Shown: positions 54,901 through 63,778, counted from the stretch's first letter. The stretch: DNA of 63,778 bases from Alphaproteobacteria bacterium (GCA_021775965.1 JAJFGV010000098.1:1-63778), one strand, 5' to 3'. The notes: generated by a model from the letters alone, not told the origin. Made by a program: numbers and translations.

Positions 54901-57900
54901 TCGGCGTTCAAAACAGCCACACCATTCGTCGCAAGCCCCACAGAAACGACATCGAGCGTGTCATTATCAGCATCCGTATCATTGGCCAGAACATCAATAA
55001 TGACAGCCACATCTTCATCTGTAGCAATATTGTCATCCTGCGCATCAGGGTCGTCATTGATTGGATTAACGGTAATGCTGGCTGTCCCGATATCGGAGCC
55101 GCCGTTGCCGTCTTCGACCGTATAATCGAAGCTGTCCACGCCATTAAAATTCAACGCCGGCGTATAGGTGAAGCCGCCATCGGTTAACAAATTCACCGTA
55201 CCTCCACCGACCGTGGCAATAACGCCCGCCACAGCGCTCAAAATGTCACCATCAAGATCGCTGTCCGTTCCAGCGCCATTATCGGCCAGGACATTCCCCA
55301 CGAGCGCCGTGTCCTCATTCACGACAAAGCTGTCATCAGCCGCCACCGGGCCGTCATTCACAGGATTAACCGTGACATTAACAGTGGCCGTATCCGTCCC
55401 GCCATTGCCATCATCAATATCGTAAGTAAAGCTATCACCGCCGTTGAAATTAGCGTTCGGTGTATAGGTGATCGTGTTGTCACCATTGAGGGTGGTCGTC
55501 CCATTCGATGCAGCGCCGACTGAGGCAACATCAAGTATGTCGCCACTATCAGCATCCGTGTCATTACCAAGAACATTAATAATAACGGCCACATCTTCAT
55601 CTGTGCTCACGCTATCATCATTGGCCACTGGGTCCGTATTTGGTGGAATAACCAGCAGAAGTTCGGAAAAGTCATCAAATACAATTTTTTCGATTTGAGT
55701 TGTGCCTGCACCGTTTTGACCAATAATTGTGATTTTGTCGGTTGGGTTGCCTGCAAAGGTAATCTCCAGATCATCACCAACATCAGTCAGCGTAAGGTCT
55801 GTTTCTAGAATTCCAGGGCCGAGGCGAATAAAATCGTTCGTTCCATCTGTATCTGTAATGGTGTCCTGGTCATCCCCTGCATTAAAGATGTATCCATCAT
55901 TGCCGGCGCCGCCCTGAAGATCATCATCATTGAGCCAACCTTCCAGAACATTATCACCAGAACTACCAATAATAGTGTCGTCGTTATCAGACCCCTTCAC
56001 ATTTTCTATGCTGATCAATGTGTCGGTATCATTATAACCATCATTGGCGGTTGTTCCGGCCTGAAGGTCAATAACAACAGAGAATGATGCATTCTCGTAT
56101 GAAACCGTATCAATGCCGCCGCCGCCGTCAATAACATCATCATTATCTCCACCAAGAAGCGTGTCATTGCCAAGACCTCCATAAAGAGTGTCGTCTCCTT
56201 TAAAACCATCCAGTATATTATCGCCATCATCACCGGTAATAATGTTACTTCCACGAGTTCCTATGACGTTTTCAATAGATATAATGCTTTCAACGCTACT
56301 ACCAAAATCAATTTGATTAAGCGTCAGGTCTATATCCGCACCGGATGATGCGTAAGTGAAATCAACGGTATCAATACCCGTACCACCATCAAAATAATCC
56401 TGTCCCGCTGCGGCTACCAAGAGGTCGTTTCCAGTTCCACCATACAGGAAATCGTCACCTTTTCCTGCTATTAGAATATCATCTCCAGCACCACCATAGA
56501 TCGTGTCATCGCCCTCATCGCCGTCGATATAATCATTACCATCACTGGCAGCAAAGATGTTGTCGCCTTTAAAATCTTCTATGACGTCATCACCGGCTGT
56601 GATCAGCAGTGAAATTAAATGTTGCTGCACATCCAGGCCATTCCATGTTGTCCCATCAGCAAATGAAAACAGCTCAATTTGCTGCACACCACTAGCAAAA
56701 ACAAACTGTTTGGCTATGGTTAGCGTCTCTGTAGTGGCGTTATTGGTTACAATCAAATCATCATGATTTGTTGAACGTGAGAATGTCAGGTCCGTGATAT
56801 TTAAGTTTTCAAAAGTAAGCTGGTCAACTGTAGATGAAAACTGTGTACCTTCAACAAGAAGATCATTACCAGACCCGGCGCCCCAAAAATAACTGTCAGC
56901 GCCGAGCAAACCATAAATCTGGTCATTCCCGGCAGTGCTGGCAATTACATTATCGTTGTCAAAAGCATAAGTGATGTCATCACCGGCTGTGATATTGTTC
57001 AAAAGATAGGCATCTCTTACGTCCTGTGCACTCCATATTGTTCCATCTGCAAATTCAAAAGATTGTACATTTCCTGCCCAAAAACTGGAAACCCAGTTAA
57101 AGCCATCATTAACAAGCAATGTTTCCTGCGTATCGGTAATTTTGAGTGTTAAATCATCACGTGATGCCGTGCTCGCCGTATTTCGTGTAATTTCGATATC
57201 CGAAGTCAAAATATCATCTGTAAACACTACCTTATCATCGCCTAGCAGGGTTCTTATGATCGTATCATTGCCGTAGCCTCTGCCGAAAATAAACGTATTT
57301 TGACCTGATTGACTATCAGATGCGCCGTCCCCGCCGCCATCCAGAATATCGTCTCCAGCACCACCATCAAGAATGTCGTTACCTTTACCACCTTCTAAAG
57401 TATCATTCCCGTCTTCTCCTTTTAGTGTGTCGTCCTGGTCTCCCCCATAAAGGAAATCATCACCGGTAAAACCTAAAAGGTAGTCGTCTCCAGCACCCCC
57501 GGAAAGCAAGTCACTTTGAAAATCGCCAATAAGCGTGTCATAGCCATCGCCGCCATAAAACTCCGCTGCTGCGCCATTTGCTTCAATGACATCATTTCCC
57601 TCAAACCCAAAAGTAAGAAGCGTTTGGAAATTGTCGCCGGAAACCACAAGTTTATCCGCACCGGCAGTACCGTAAAATTTTTCCTGAACAATTGCTGTCA
57701 GATCGATTTCAGAACCATCAGATTCAAAAACAATCTTTTCGATCTTGGTATCTGTGCCGTTATAACCATCAATGGTGATATAATTTCCGGTATCCAGAAA
57801 GAGAATAAGCTCATCGCCGAAGCGATAAAAATCCGTTAAATTAGCCTGCGTCAAAGACGTAGAGGCCATAATACGAATTTCATCATTACCACTGCCGCCC

Positions 57901-60050
57901 TCTTCGGAAATCGTGTCATTTCCGCTTTCATAGAGATACACATCATCGCCAACCCCGCCTAAAAGGTAATCATCACCAATACCGCCCTCCAGCGTGTCGT
58001 TTCCTGAACCACCCCTAAGCTTATCATGGCCATCCAGACCCTGAATGAAATCATTACCGTCTGCGCCGAGAAATTCATTGTCCGTAAAACCCCCGGCATT
58101 GTTGTCGATGATCGTATCATCCCCTGATGTCCCGGCAGTAAAATTATCATAGAAAATTTCAAAGCTGCCCCAATCATCGGACGTTTCAATGACACTTCCA
58201 AGCGTGAGGTTCATGACATTCAAGACATCCTGCCAATCATTTAAAGATGGCTCGTTCGTTGCTACAACGGCAGCATCCAGCGCCGTAATTTCAGAGGCGC
58301 TTAAATTCCCCAACCCTTTTGTATAACCCAAAAACTGTGCAAACCGGCTCCATACGAGGGCGGCATCGGTACTTACATCAAGAGCTGCCGCTTCAATGGC
58401 ATCAATCCCGCTTTGAACAAGCGTTAAATCACCCTCAATCCCGGCGGTGTAAAGATTATATTGTGGAGCAACAAAAATATCCGCCCCTGTAGTCTGGGTT
58501 ATAAACTGCGCTGTGTAGAATGCCTTGAAATACGCATAAACAGCTTCGGAATACTCGCCAGCTTCCGGCAAGGGATTAGGCTGACCATACTGTAAGAACG
58601 GCTCGCCCCGGAAGGCTTCATTAAATGCAAGGTGCTGTGCATTAACATAGCTTCCGCGACTGGCCGGATCAATCGCTTCCGCCCCGGCCCACCGAAGAAG
58701 AATATCCTCCATAGCATCATCCAGCGCCGTCAAATCCGAGAATGCGCTTGTAAGGGTCAAAGCACCTGTCAGGTCAGTGACCTGCGACATCAAGGTTTCA
58801 ACACCGGCCCCATTATCAAGGGAGATAGCCTGATGGAAATCCTTTAAATTGCCAAACCCACGGAACGTAGGCAGGAACAGCGCTCGCAAATCCACGCCAT
58901 ACGCATCAACATTGTGCGTAAAATTAACATCATAAGTAAACCAAGCATCAACAACATCCCGCTCCGTCCCGTCATTAAGCGTATAGCTGGATTCATGGGT
59001 AATATCATTGCCGGCGATTTCTACTTTCGCTACACGCTCGGCGTTTAAAGAAATAGAGGCAATGTTGTAATCCGCAAGCGTATGCAGCTCTGCCGCCTGC
59101 GAAACGCCATCACTATTCACGTCCGTCCAGAGAAGAAGATCGGTAAAAACAGCGTCACCGGCATCAATGACACCATCACCATTCAAGTCATGAACCGCCA
59201 GCTCCGTAAAGCCATCCGTATCAATAGAGCCAAACAGCTCGGTAATATCGTTAATCGTGCCATCACCATTAACATCTAGCGCCAGCAATCCGTCATCGGG
59301 CTCAACCCAGCCGGTCAGAACAGATTGTCCGTTGCCCCGAAGATCGAAATATGTGCCGTAATCGCCAACGGCGTATAGCTCAACGCCATCCCCGTCTAGA
59401 TCAAAAACAAGCGGCGATCCCTGGCTGCCCTCATCATTGGGCTTTGTTGGCGGATTTGGTCCGCCGCCGCCATCACCGTCTCCGCCGCCTCCACCGCCAT
59501 CTCCCTGACCATCTGAGCGGCCATCGCCGTTGGAGTCTTGCCCACCGTTGGAGCCGTTTCCATTATTAGGAGAGGTATCACCAAAAACAGGGGCACTACC
59601 GCTACCTTCAATACTGCTGGTTCCTTGGTTTGCCACTTCTTTAAATGCCTGAAACATTGCTTCATTTGCAAATTCTTCAGCAAGGCCTTCAGTAGCAAGA
59701 GGGTCCGAAATATCTAAGCCAAGCTCTAATTGAAGAACATGAAATAATTCATGCGCCAAAATTCTTTCAAATTTCGTAGCGTATTCTGTGCCATCTACGC
59801 CAAGATGTGTTTCACCATCAAATGCTTGAACTGGTATTTCAATACCATATCTAGAAGAACCTGATTCGCGTGCAACTTCTGGATTCTGTCCGGGGTTATC
59901 TGTTAAAAAAACATTTATTTCAACTCCCCTCGCAGCAAGGCTTTGTAATAAAACATTCACTGCAATAGAATTACTGACAAGATTTGCTGTAGCGTTTTGA
60001 CCAGTGACTGCACTGACAAGAGAAGTAAAGCTATGGACTGTTGGTTGCAT
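51960..60050 (-). CDS. Giant RTX/cadherin-like secreted protein with N-terminal metalloprotease motif
   Basis: A 2696-residue type I secretion substrate. Residues 1-150 have HELFHVLQLE (HELFH at 100-104) and EGLAEEFANE after it, fitting a gluzincin zinc protease. A Gly/Asn/Asp linker (about 150-210) is followed by a calcium-binding part (about 213-320, DLDGDGVELY). Next come RTX nonapeptides (about 640-1470, GGXGXDXLX), five cadherin-like (tandem-95/VCBS type) repeats (about 1470-1970), four further long repeats with RTX, and a C-terminal secretion domain (about 2600-2696). AAGGAG precedes the ATG. It follows a YD-repeat gene and an exported-protein gene in one operon. No secretion ATPase or TolC is in the window. 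Confidence 0.88.
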   Translation of the reverse strand: MQPTVHSFTSLVSAVTGQNATANLVSNSIAVNVLLQSLAARGVEINVFLTDNPGQNPEVARESGSSRYGIEIPVQAFDGETHLGVDGTEYATKFERILAHELFHVLQLELGLDISDPLATEGLAEEFANEAMFQAFKEVANQGTSSIEGSGSAPVFGDTSPNNGNGSNGGQDSNGDGRSDGQGDGGGGGGDGDGGGGPNPPTKPNDEGSQGSPLVFDLDGDGVELYAVGDYGTYFDLRGNGQSVLTGWVEPDDGLLALDVNGDGTINDITELFGSIDTDGFTELAVHDLNGDGVIDAGDAVFTDLLLWTDVNSDGVSQAAELHTLADYNIASISLNAERVAKVEIAGNDITHESSYTLNDGTERDVVDAWFTYDVNFTHNVDAYGVDLRALFLPTFRGFGNLKDFHQAISLDNGAGVETLMSQVTDLTGALTLTSAFSDLTALDDAMEDILLRWAGAEAIDPASRGSYVNAQHLAFNEAFRGEPFLQYGQPNPLPEAGEYSEAVYAYFKAFYTAQFITQTTGADIFVAPQYNLYTAGIEGDLTLVQSGIDAIEAAALDVSTDAALVWSRFAQFLGYTKGLGNLSASEITALDAAVVATNEPSLNDWQDVLNVMNLTLGSVIETSDDWGSFEIFYDNFTAGTSGDDTIIDNNAGGFTDNEFLGADGNDFIQGLDGHDKLRGGSGNDTLEGGIGDDYLLGGVGDDVYLYESGNDTISEEGGSGNDEIRIMASTSLTQANLTDFYRFGDELILFLDTGNYITIDGYNGTDTKIEKIVFESDGSEIDLTAIVQEKFYGTAGADKLVVSGDNFQTLLTFGFEGNDVIEANGAAAEFYGGDGYDTLIGDFQSDLLSGGAGDDYLLGFTGDDFLYGGDQDDTLKGEDGNDTLEGGKGNDILDGGAGDDILDGGGDGASDSQSGQNTFIFGRGYGNDTIIRTLLGDDKVVFTDDILTSDIEITRNTASTASRDDLTLKITDTQETLLVNDGFNWVSSFWAGNVQSFEFADGTIWSAQDVRDAYLLNNITAGDDITYAFDNDNVIASTAGNDQIYGLLGADSYFWGAGSGNDLLVEGTQFSSTVDQLTFENLNITDLTFSRSTNHDDLIVTNNATTETLTIAKQFVFASGVQQIELFSFADGTTWNGLDVQQHLISLLITAGDDVIEDFKGDNIFAASDGNDYIDGDEGDDTIYGGAGDDILIAGKGDDFLYGGTGNDLLVAAAGQDYFDGGTGIDTVDFTYASSGADIDLTLNQIDFGSSVESIISIENVIGTRGSNIITGDDGDNILDGFKGDDTLYGGLGNDTLLGGDNDDVIDGGGGIDTVSYENASFSVVIDLQAGTTANDGYNDTDTLISIENVKGSDNDDTIIGSSGDNVLEGWLNDDDLQGGAGNDGYIFNAGDDQDTITDTDGTNDFIRLGPGILETDLTLTDVGDDLEITFAGNPTDKITIIGQNGAGTTQIEKIVFDDFSELLLVIPPNTDPVANDDSVSTDEDVAVIINVLGNDTDADSGDILDVASVGAASNGTTTLNGDNTITYTPNANFNGGDSFTYDIDDGNGGTDTATVNVTVNPVNDGPVAADDSFVVNEDTALVGNVLADNGAGTDSDLDGDILSAVAGVIATVGGGTVNLLTDGGFTYTPALNFNGVDSFDYTVEDGNGGSDIGTASITVNPINDDPDAQDDNIATDEDVAVIIDVLANDTDADNDTLDVVSVGLATNGVAVLNADNTVTYTPNANFNGADSFTYDIDDGNGGTDTATVNITVNPVNDAPVLTNNGGSADEDTVLTLSVSMLDVADIDNTDSEIVFTLNSLPVNGALALSGSILAVSDTFTMQDITDGNMTFTPNADENGIFGFDFTVSDGSTTLPSEMFVMSINAVNDNPAAVDDSATTDEDVAVIIDVLANDSDIDLDTLSVASVGIASNGTIVINGDNTVTYTPNAGFSGADSFIYTTNDGNGGTDTGTVDVTVNAGSSTYNVITGTSANNTIYGSVDDDLISGLEGNDNLFGQAGDDLLKGGTGDDKLHGSTGLDAAIWDQDSDGFIVYRTTSSYLYVEDTNANGQGKDRVYTDVEEIQFNDITLDLTSMTFVSNGLGWGTAATVYGTSAGGTTNGTAAIDEIHAAGGNDYLYGRYGDDILHGDDGADRLYGNQGNDLLYGGAGDDWLDGDDGTDTAVWDQDSDGFIIYRTSSSYVFVEDTNANGQGKDRVYTDVEKIQFNDITLDLASMNLIVNGAGWGTAAPVYGTSAGGATNGTAASDIIYAAGGNDTIYASHGDDVLHGEDGNDIIQGQQGDDVLYGDDGNDKLYGNQGDDLLYGGAGDDWLDGDDGTDTAVWDQDSDGFIIYRTSSGYITAEDTNANGQGTDRVYNDVEYIQFNDVTLDLASMNLVLNGAAWGTTAPVYGTSAGGATYGTAANDIIYAAGGNDSIYGRYGDDILHGEDGNDIIQGEQGDDQIYGGAGNDSIYGNDGTDTAVWDQNSDGFIIYRGGSSYLYVEDTNDPVNGYGLDKVYSSVEYIQFNDVTLDLSSINLVLNGAAWGTAAPVYGTSAGGATNGTSASDIIYAAGGNDTIYGRYGDDVLYGEVGNDQIQGEQGDDQLYGGVGNDTLVGGDGADSFIFEAGKTFSYSDTITDFSTSEGDVIDISDVIIGYDPLTEAISDFVQITESGSHSYLAVDTDGGADNFVQIAQIKNITGLTDEEALETSGNLVTV
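52420..54130 (-). repeat. Tandem long repeats inside the RTX gene
   Basis: Four near-identical units of about 420-480 bases, marked by the motif VYGTSAGG at about 52.45, 52.87, 53.35 and 53.77 kb, with AVWDQDSDGFIIYR and VEDTNANGQG in between. An older, more diverged unit precedes them. High similarity suggests recent expansion and probable length variation between strains. Confidence 0.85.
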
Positions 60051-60990
60051 TTTCGTAGTCTCCTTGACTTAAACATGTTTCAAACAACGAAGAAGAAAAT
60101 AAAATTTGAAAGTAATTTTGTTTCGGCTTTATCACTTCACAATTATGTACGGAAGCCAACAATCCAGCCCAGGCGACTGTTCTTTGATTGTACTCAGGAA
60201 AAGTTTCATAGAAACCTGGCAATCCAGCGGACTGAATCAAACAATAAAAAACATCCCTTTCTATTGTTTCCTGACTTTCAGTAATATCCACGGGGCAATA
60301 CGATGCTAAAATGCTACCGTTTCCATCCTTTACAATGGCGCCAGTCAAGCCATTTGGATTCAATGTCATTATTTCCAGATTGAAAAAAATATTCTTTATA
60401 CTGAAAAGCACATTCTCATATTTATTCTTCCTAATAAGCGGGCTTTTTATAACGTCTGGATTTGATATTCTTAAATAAGAATAGGGCAAAACAGGCAATA
60501 CATATACATCTGCAGCGTTGACATCATCAGTAATTTCAAAATGCTCTGTGAGGCTATTCTTTTTAAGAATAGCCTGAAGATCAACATCTTGCTTTATATA
60601 TTCTTTATCCTTAGGCATAAGATCAAGCAAACGCAAATACGGAGCCATCCCATAGTAAACTCGCGGTTTGTGGTTATATTTTGATACGTCATATAGTCTG
60701 TCAGAACCAGAATTAATAAACCCGTCCTTCAATTTTGGATAACTGCTTTCAAAGAAGTTTAAATAAGACTCATGAGATCTTTGATATTTAGAAAGACGTG
60801 GCACAAAACGCACCGAAGGAACCAAGCTCTGCAGATAAAAATATTCAATATTCCTATGTACAGACTGCTTAAGAAGATCATTCTTGGCTTCATTCTCAGG
60901 ATTTTTTTTGGCCTCATCCGCAGCAATAGAACCGCCTACCAAAAGAACCGCAAACAAAATTATAAAAATGCATAGATATATTTTCTTCAT
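60031..60990 (-). CDS. Exported protein of unknown function in the RTX operon
   Basis: A 319-residue protein with an N-terminal signal or anchor (about 5-23). No family is certain; the segment ERDVFYCLIQSAGLPG weakly recalls DUF2927 proteins. Its start overlaps the YD-repeat gene by four bases (ATGA), and its end overlaps the RTX start by 20 bases, so the three are translated together. It may help export or anchoring of the RTX protein. Confidence 0.68.
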   Translation of the reverse strand: MKKIYLCIFIILFAVLLVGGSIAADEAKKNPENEAKNDLLKQSVHRNIEYFYLQSLVPSVRFVPRLSKYQRSHESYLNFFESSYPKLKDGFINSGSDRLYDVSKYNHKPRVYYGMAPYLRLLDLMPKDKEYIKQDVDLQAILKKNSLTEHFEITDDVNAADVYVLPVLPYSYLRISNPDVIKSPLIRKNKYENVLFSIKNIFFNLEIMTLNPNGLTGAIVKDGNGSILASYCPVDITESQETIERDVFYCLIQSAGLPGFYETFPEYNQRTVAWAGLLASVHNCEVIKPKQNYFQILFSSSLFETCLSQGDYENATNSP

Positions 60991-62108
60991 GCCGTTCTCC
61001 TTAAAATTTCTACGTTATTGTCATTTACCGTACGCGCATTAACATCGGTTGTGATTGTAAGCGACTGACCAAGATTATTTTCTAACCCAGCGAAAGAACC
61101 GCCAGGGCCAATTTGAACAATTGTTTCCCCTCCCAACCCATTGGTAATCGTTATGGCGCCGGCGTTGTCATAGGTGTAGCTTTCCGATACCTGACCACCA
61201 ATATCCTGTGAAGCAAGACGTCCTTCTGCATCATAAGTAAATGTGAGTTCAGCACCGCCAACGCGTTGCGCCTTTAACAAATTCCCTCCAGTATCATAAG
61301 TAAAATCTGTATCCCCTGCATCATCGTTGATTGCTATCAGTTCACCATTCACAGAATATGTGGTGGAGACTATCCGTCCATTCCCATCCTCAGTAGAAGT
61401 TATTTTTCCGGCTGTGTCATAAGTGAACTCCAGAAAATCTCCGGTTGTGTTCTCGTAGCGCGATATACGGTCATTGACATCATAGATAACGGTAATGACT
61501 TCGCCGGCACTTGAAACGAACGATGTTAATTTTCCGTCTTGATTGAAAATAAATTTATCACCAGCACCTGTCGTAACCTGATGGCCGCCCGTGATCGTTG
61601 TCAGCGTCATATCACCATCGACGCTCTGATTTGTTGTAAATGATGGCCGGGCAAAGGCCCCGCTTTCTACAAACCGTCCATCCTGTCCAATAATTTTCCC
61701 AAGTGGCAGAGAAACCGCATACTGCGCCGTCTCATTAGCGTCCAGTGCCGTCAGAATATCGGCGTTGACCAGGCCCGTTACAGATTTCGAACCATCATCT
61801 GCAATCAAAAGCTTGATATCAGCCAGGGACGACCAGCCCTGTCCCAGTGAACCTATTTGTCCGCGCTCTGCCAGCGATCCGAAATCTCCGGCTTGTTGAA
61901 GTTCAAAGCGCAAAGCGGCAAGATCACTTGGCTGCGATAGACCTAGACTCACAAGGCGATCAATATCGTCCTGCAGTGCGTTCGGAAGAGCGCTAACCGG
62001 ATTACCGACATGGCTCAGAAAATTATTTAATATACTATGCCAGACATCATCGCTTATAAAAGCGGGGCGAAGAAACTCCTCTTCTGACCAGTATATATTT
62101 GACATCAT
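60987..62108 (-). CDS. YD-repeat (Rhs-like) protein
   Basis: A 373-residue protein with several YD-type repeats (about 185-345: FTYDTAGKITSTEDGNGR, FTYDTGGNLLKAQRVGG, FTYDAEGRLASQDIGG). The N-terminal 180 residues are a non-repetitive acidic part that resembles no known domain; no signal peptide is seen. It is far shorter than normal Rhs proteins and has no C-terminal toxin domain, so it may be a small adhesin or a part of a larger assembly. AAAGGAAA precedes the ATG pair at 62108. First gene of the RTX operon. Confidence 0.8.
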   Translation of the reverse strand: MMSNIYWSEEEFLRPAFISDDVWHSILNNFLSHVGNPVSALPNALQDDIDRLVSLGLSQPSDLAALRFELQQAGDFGSLAERGQIGSLGQGWSSLADIKLLIADDGSKSVTGLVNADILTALDANETAQYAVSLPLGKIIGQDGRFVESGAFARPSFTTNQSVDGDMTLTTITGGHQVTTGAGDKFIFNQDGKLTSFVSSAGEVITVIYDVNDRISRYENTTGDFLEFTYDTAGKITSTEDGNGRIVSTTYSVNGELIAINDDAGDTDFTYDTGGNLLKAQRVGGAELTFTYDAEGRLASQDIGGQVSESYTYDNAGAITITNGLGGETIVQIGPGGSFAGLENNLGQSLTITTDVNARTVNDNNVEILRRTA

Positions 62109-62179
62109 AATTTCCTTTCTAAAATGACTTCTTTAGGTTGCTTGGCTAAACTACCTAATGGACCGTTGCTGTAATATTC

Positions 62180-62734
62180 TTATTCAGCAAAATAGTATCC
62201 TTTGGTTCTGCGGATTTTCATGAATACATAAGAAATTAATATAAGGGATGCCATATTTAAGGCGATAAATGCTATAGAACGATCCCCGAACGCTGTTATT
62301 ATTGCAACCACATGAAAACAACTTACAAAAAACCATATCCAAACCATGCGCTTATTGGGAGGGAGACGTTTGTCCCTAGGTACAATGTAAAAGCGTGCAC
62401 CTCTTGTAAACAAATACAGACTACAGATATAAAAAGCAGGGAAAAATGTGAGCATTGTTAGATACAGAGAGTTCAAAGTATTTGAAATTTTCAGATTATT
62501 AATATCTGCGTATATGTATCCTAGACCAAATATGCAGAAACAAAAACTTAGGAACCCAAAGTATATTATTATCTGTATTCGTTGTTTTTTATCGACGTAA
62601 GAGGCTTCTCCTGGATAACCCCAGGGATAAAAAAGATATTTTCCTTCTTCATCCTTTCGTAGCATCGGTGATTCATAGTCTTTGTCTATCTCTGGGATAA
62701 ACCAACACAGTATTTTTTTTAATCTCTTCTGCAT
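62180..62734 (-). CDS. Membrane protein of unknown function
   Basis: A 184-residue inner-membrane protein with four predicted transmembrane helices (about 52-76, 85-110, 127-147, 150-175) after a short cytosolic N-terminus with YPWGYPGEA. No family is recognised. AGAGG lies before the ATG. It is 71 bases upstream of the YD-repeat gene on the same strand and may be in the same transcript. The 290 bases upstream of it (62735-63024) show no gene. Confidence 0.65.
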   Translation of the reverse strand: MQKRLKKILCWFIPEIDKDYESPMLRKDEEGKYLFYPWGYPGEASYVDKKQRIQIIIYFGFLSFCFCIFGLGYIYADINNLKISNTLNSLYLTMLTFFPAFYICSLYLFTRGARFYIVPRDKRLPPNKRMVWIWFFVSCFHVVAIITAFGDRSIAFIALNMASLILISYVFMKIRRTKGYYFAE

Positions 62735-63024
62735 TTTTTATCGACCTCTTCCTTTCATGAAACGTTGCGCCTCACGCATCTTCCCCGGAAGGAGTCTAGT
62801 CTGTCCAGCAATATTACTCTTAAAATTACGCATGGAACCCACACTTTACTTAATCATTTATATTTTATGCAATAAACGACTCATACACCCCAGGGTGGAG
62901 AATTGTCAAATTTCAAGGATAAATATTTTTATATTTCAATAAGTTGTATATCTTACGGTAGTAGATGCAGGAACCGGCACAACTAAAAGTTAAAAGAATT
63001 TAGACAAAAATCCGCGTATGTTGG

Positions 63025-63321
63025 CTAATTCAGCTTTCTGATTTCAATCTTATCAATATGCTTCCGGGTTTTGCCCGCCAGCGTATTGAATAATGTCCAG
63101 GCCTTATAAGCCGGCCTGTCTTTCCGCAAAACATTGTAAGCCAGCACAAGCAATGCGCTTGCAATCTCAAGACGGTTGTAACCGTACTTTTTTGACAGCT
63201 CTCGCAAAAACGGCGTCAGATAAACTTTAGCAATGTGAATCCCAGCCGCGTGATCGTTTTCTATACGCAGCTGCGCCTCTTCTTTCTGGGGGCAGTATTT
63301 TCTTCTTAATGTGTAAATCAC
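63025..63321 (-). CDS. Small protein of unknown function next to a TrbM-like gene
   Basis: A 98-residue basic, soluble protein, probably helical (FLRELSKKYGYNRLEIAS, LLVLAYNVLRKDRPAYKAW). It is not recognised. The GTG start at 63321 has AGGAGA in front and lies 14 bases after the TrbM-like stop, so it is in the same operon. It might be a small accessory protein of a conjugation region. Confidence 0.55.
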   Translation of the reverse strand: MIYTLRRKYCPQKEEAQLRIENDHAAGIHIAKVYLTPFLRELSKKYGYNRLEIASALLVLAYNVLRKDRPAYKAWTLFNTLAGKTRKHIDKIEIRKLN

Positions 63322-63334
63322 TTTTCTCCTGTCT

Positions 63335-63778
63335 TTAATACCAAAACTGTCCTAGATAATCTCCGTCCACCCACATTTGTACGTAGTTAGGTTTTATCCG
63401 TTTTACAGCTTCGTAATGCTCACAATAATTGTTTTTATGTTCACTTACATTCGGCGCACAGCTTTGTAAATAGCAAGTCCCTACTACATTAACCCCGGCG
63501 TACCCTGCTGCCCCTTCCCTTAAAACATAGTCTTCCTTACATTCTTCCCAAATTTCATGACCAAGCTGATAATGGCCGTTCGTCTTTCCGTCAACAGTGC
63601 AGGATGATAACGCGGGCAGTGGCGGCTTGCGATGCTTAATTCTATCTCTAAATTCGCTATAAGCCCCGCTACACCCGCTCGGAAAACCTCCCGGCAAACA
63701 AAGCCAGATCGCACAGGCATCCTGTGAGGCTGCTTTTACAGGAGCCGGCAGGATCATTAACAAACAAAGAACACATAG
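63335..63778 (-). CDS. TrbM/KikA-like conjugative transfer protein, 5' end outside the window
   Basis: About 147 codons, open at the right edge; the first five codons (LCVLC) continue a signal peptide that ends at about VKA before ASQ, so the start lies outside. The mature part has the TrbM pattern DACAIWLCLPGGFPSGCSG with paired cysteines, then KHRKPPLPALSSC. Further cysteines (at least six) suggest disulfides. TrbM proteins belong to conjugation systems, so a transfer region probably continues outside the window. Confidence 0.65.
   Translation of the reverse strand, partial: LCVLCLLMILPAPVKAASQDACAIWLCLPGGFPSGCSGAYSEFRDRIKHRKPPLPALSSCTVDGKTNGHYQLGHEIWEECKEDYVLREGAAGYAGVNVVGTCYLQSCAPNVSEHKNNYCEHYEAVKRIKPNYVQMWVDGDYLGQFWY

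Noticed and set aside
54283-55698. Long plus-strand ORFs (187, 76, 85 residues) opposite the RTX gene
   Set aside because: They are mirror frames of the cadherin-like repeats, Ser/Thr-rich and without ribosome-binding sites.
1-63778. Search for CRISPR arrays
   Set aside because: No regularly spaced short direct repeats were seen; the only regular repeats are inside the RTX gene and are coding.
51960-63778. Type I secretion genes for the RTX protein
   Set aside because: No ABC exporter, membrane-fusion or TolC-like frame is present in the window.

Overview
The window looks like the chromosome of an alphaproteobacterium of moderate GC content. Pointers are the tamA-tamB pair, the rimK / deacylase / rimB block, a CNNM-type ion transporter, NhaA and a type I-secreted RTX giant. 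I cannot name the genus. Only clearly readable families are named; the rest are described from the sequence.

Layout. (1) 1-20.8 kb reads as ordinary chromosome: the C-terminal part of a HipA-like kinase, a histone-deacetylase-like amidohydrolase, a LysR regulator, small exported proteins, then a long plus-strand ion/stress operon (CNNM/CorC-type protein, MscS-like channel, a soluble MgtE-like protein, full MgtE, RimK, aspartoacylase-like enzyme, RimB). Facing it on the minus strand are mscS-nhaA-hydrolase and tamA-tamB. (2) At about 20.9 kb a secreted-protein gene is cut off right after its signal peptide, and an AT-rich accessory region begins. 20.9-28.3 kb is a defence/toxin-antitoxin island: nuclease-like ORF, higBA with an ImmA-type antitoxin, a Panacea/SocA-like protein, an unknown 237-residue protein, an SF2 helicase-nuclease, scraps of a tyrosine integrase and of a PIWI protein, and parDE. 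(3) 28.4-46.2 kb lies between two direct copies of a composite repeat. It holds a 1005-residue unknown protein with an exported partner behind a Fur-like operator, a metal ABC importer lacking its ATPase plus a porin, an intact IS1182-family element, a 1920-residue M48-like protein flanked by tRNA-like debris and by two pieces of one P4/D5-type primase, a second IS1182 scar, and an AAA_14/DUF4143 ATPase. (4) 46.3-51.8 kb is a signalling module: an NtrC-type sigma-54 activator divergent from a near-perfect sigma-54 promoter that drives two paralogous receiver proteins and a hybrid histidine kinase. (5) 52-62.7 kb is a minus-strand operon for a YD-repeat protein, an exported protein and a 2696-residue RTX/cadherin-like protein with an N-terminal HELFH metalloprotease motif. 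(6) The right edge has a TrbM-like conjugation protein, so a transfer region probably continues outside.

The signal that stands out is at gene junctions: a four-copy structured repeat whose stems covary, at least three different tRNA-3'-end-like fragments, a split primase, IS scars and gene tails. Together they suggest repeated integration at tRNA genes and rearrangement of integrated elements. The 1920-residue and 1005-residue proteins and the sigma-54 module are the most interesting coding regions.
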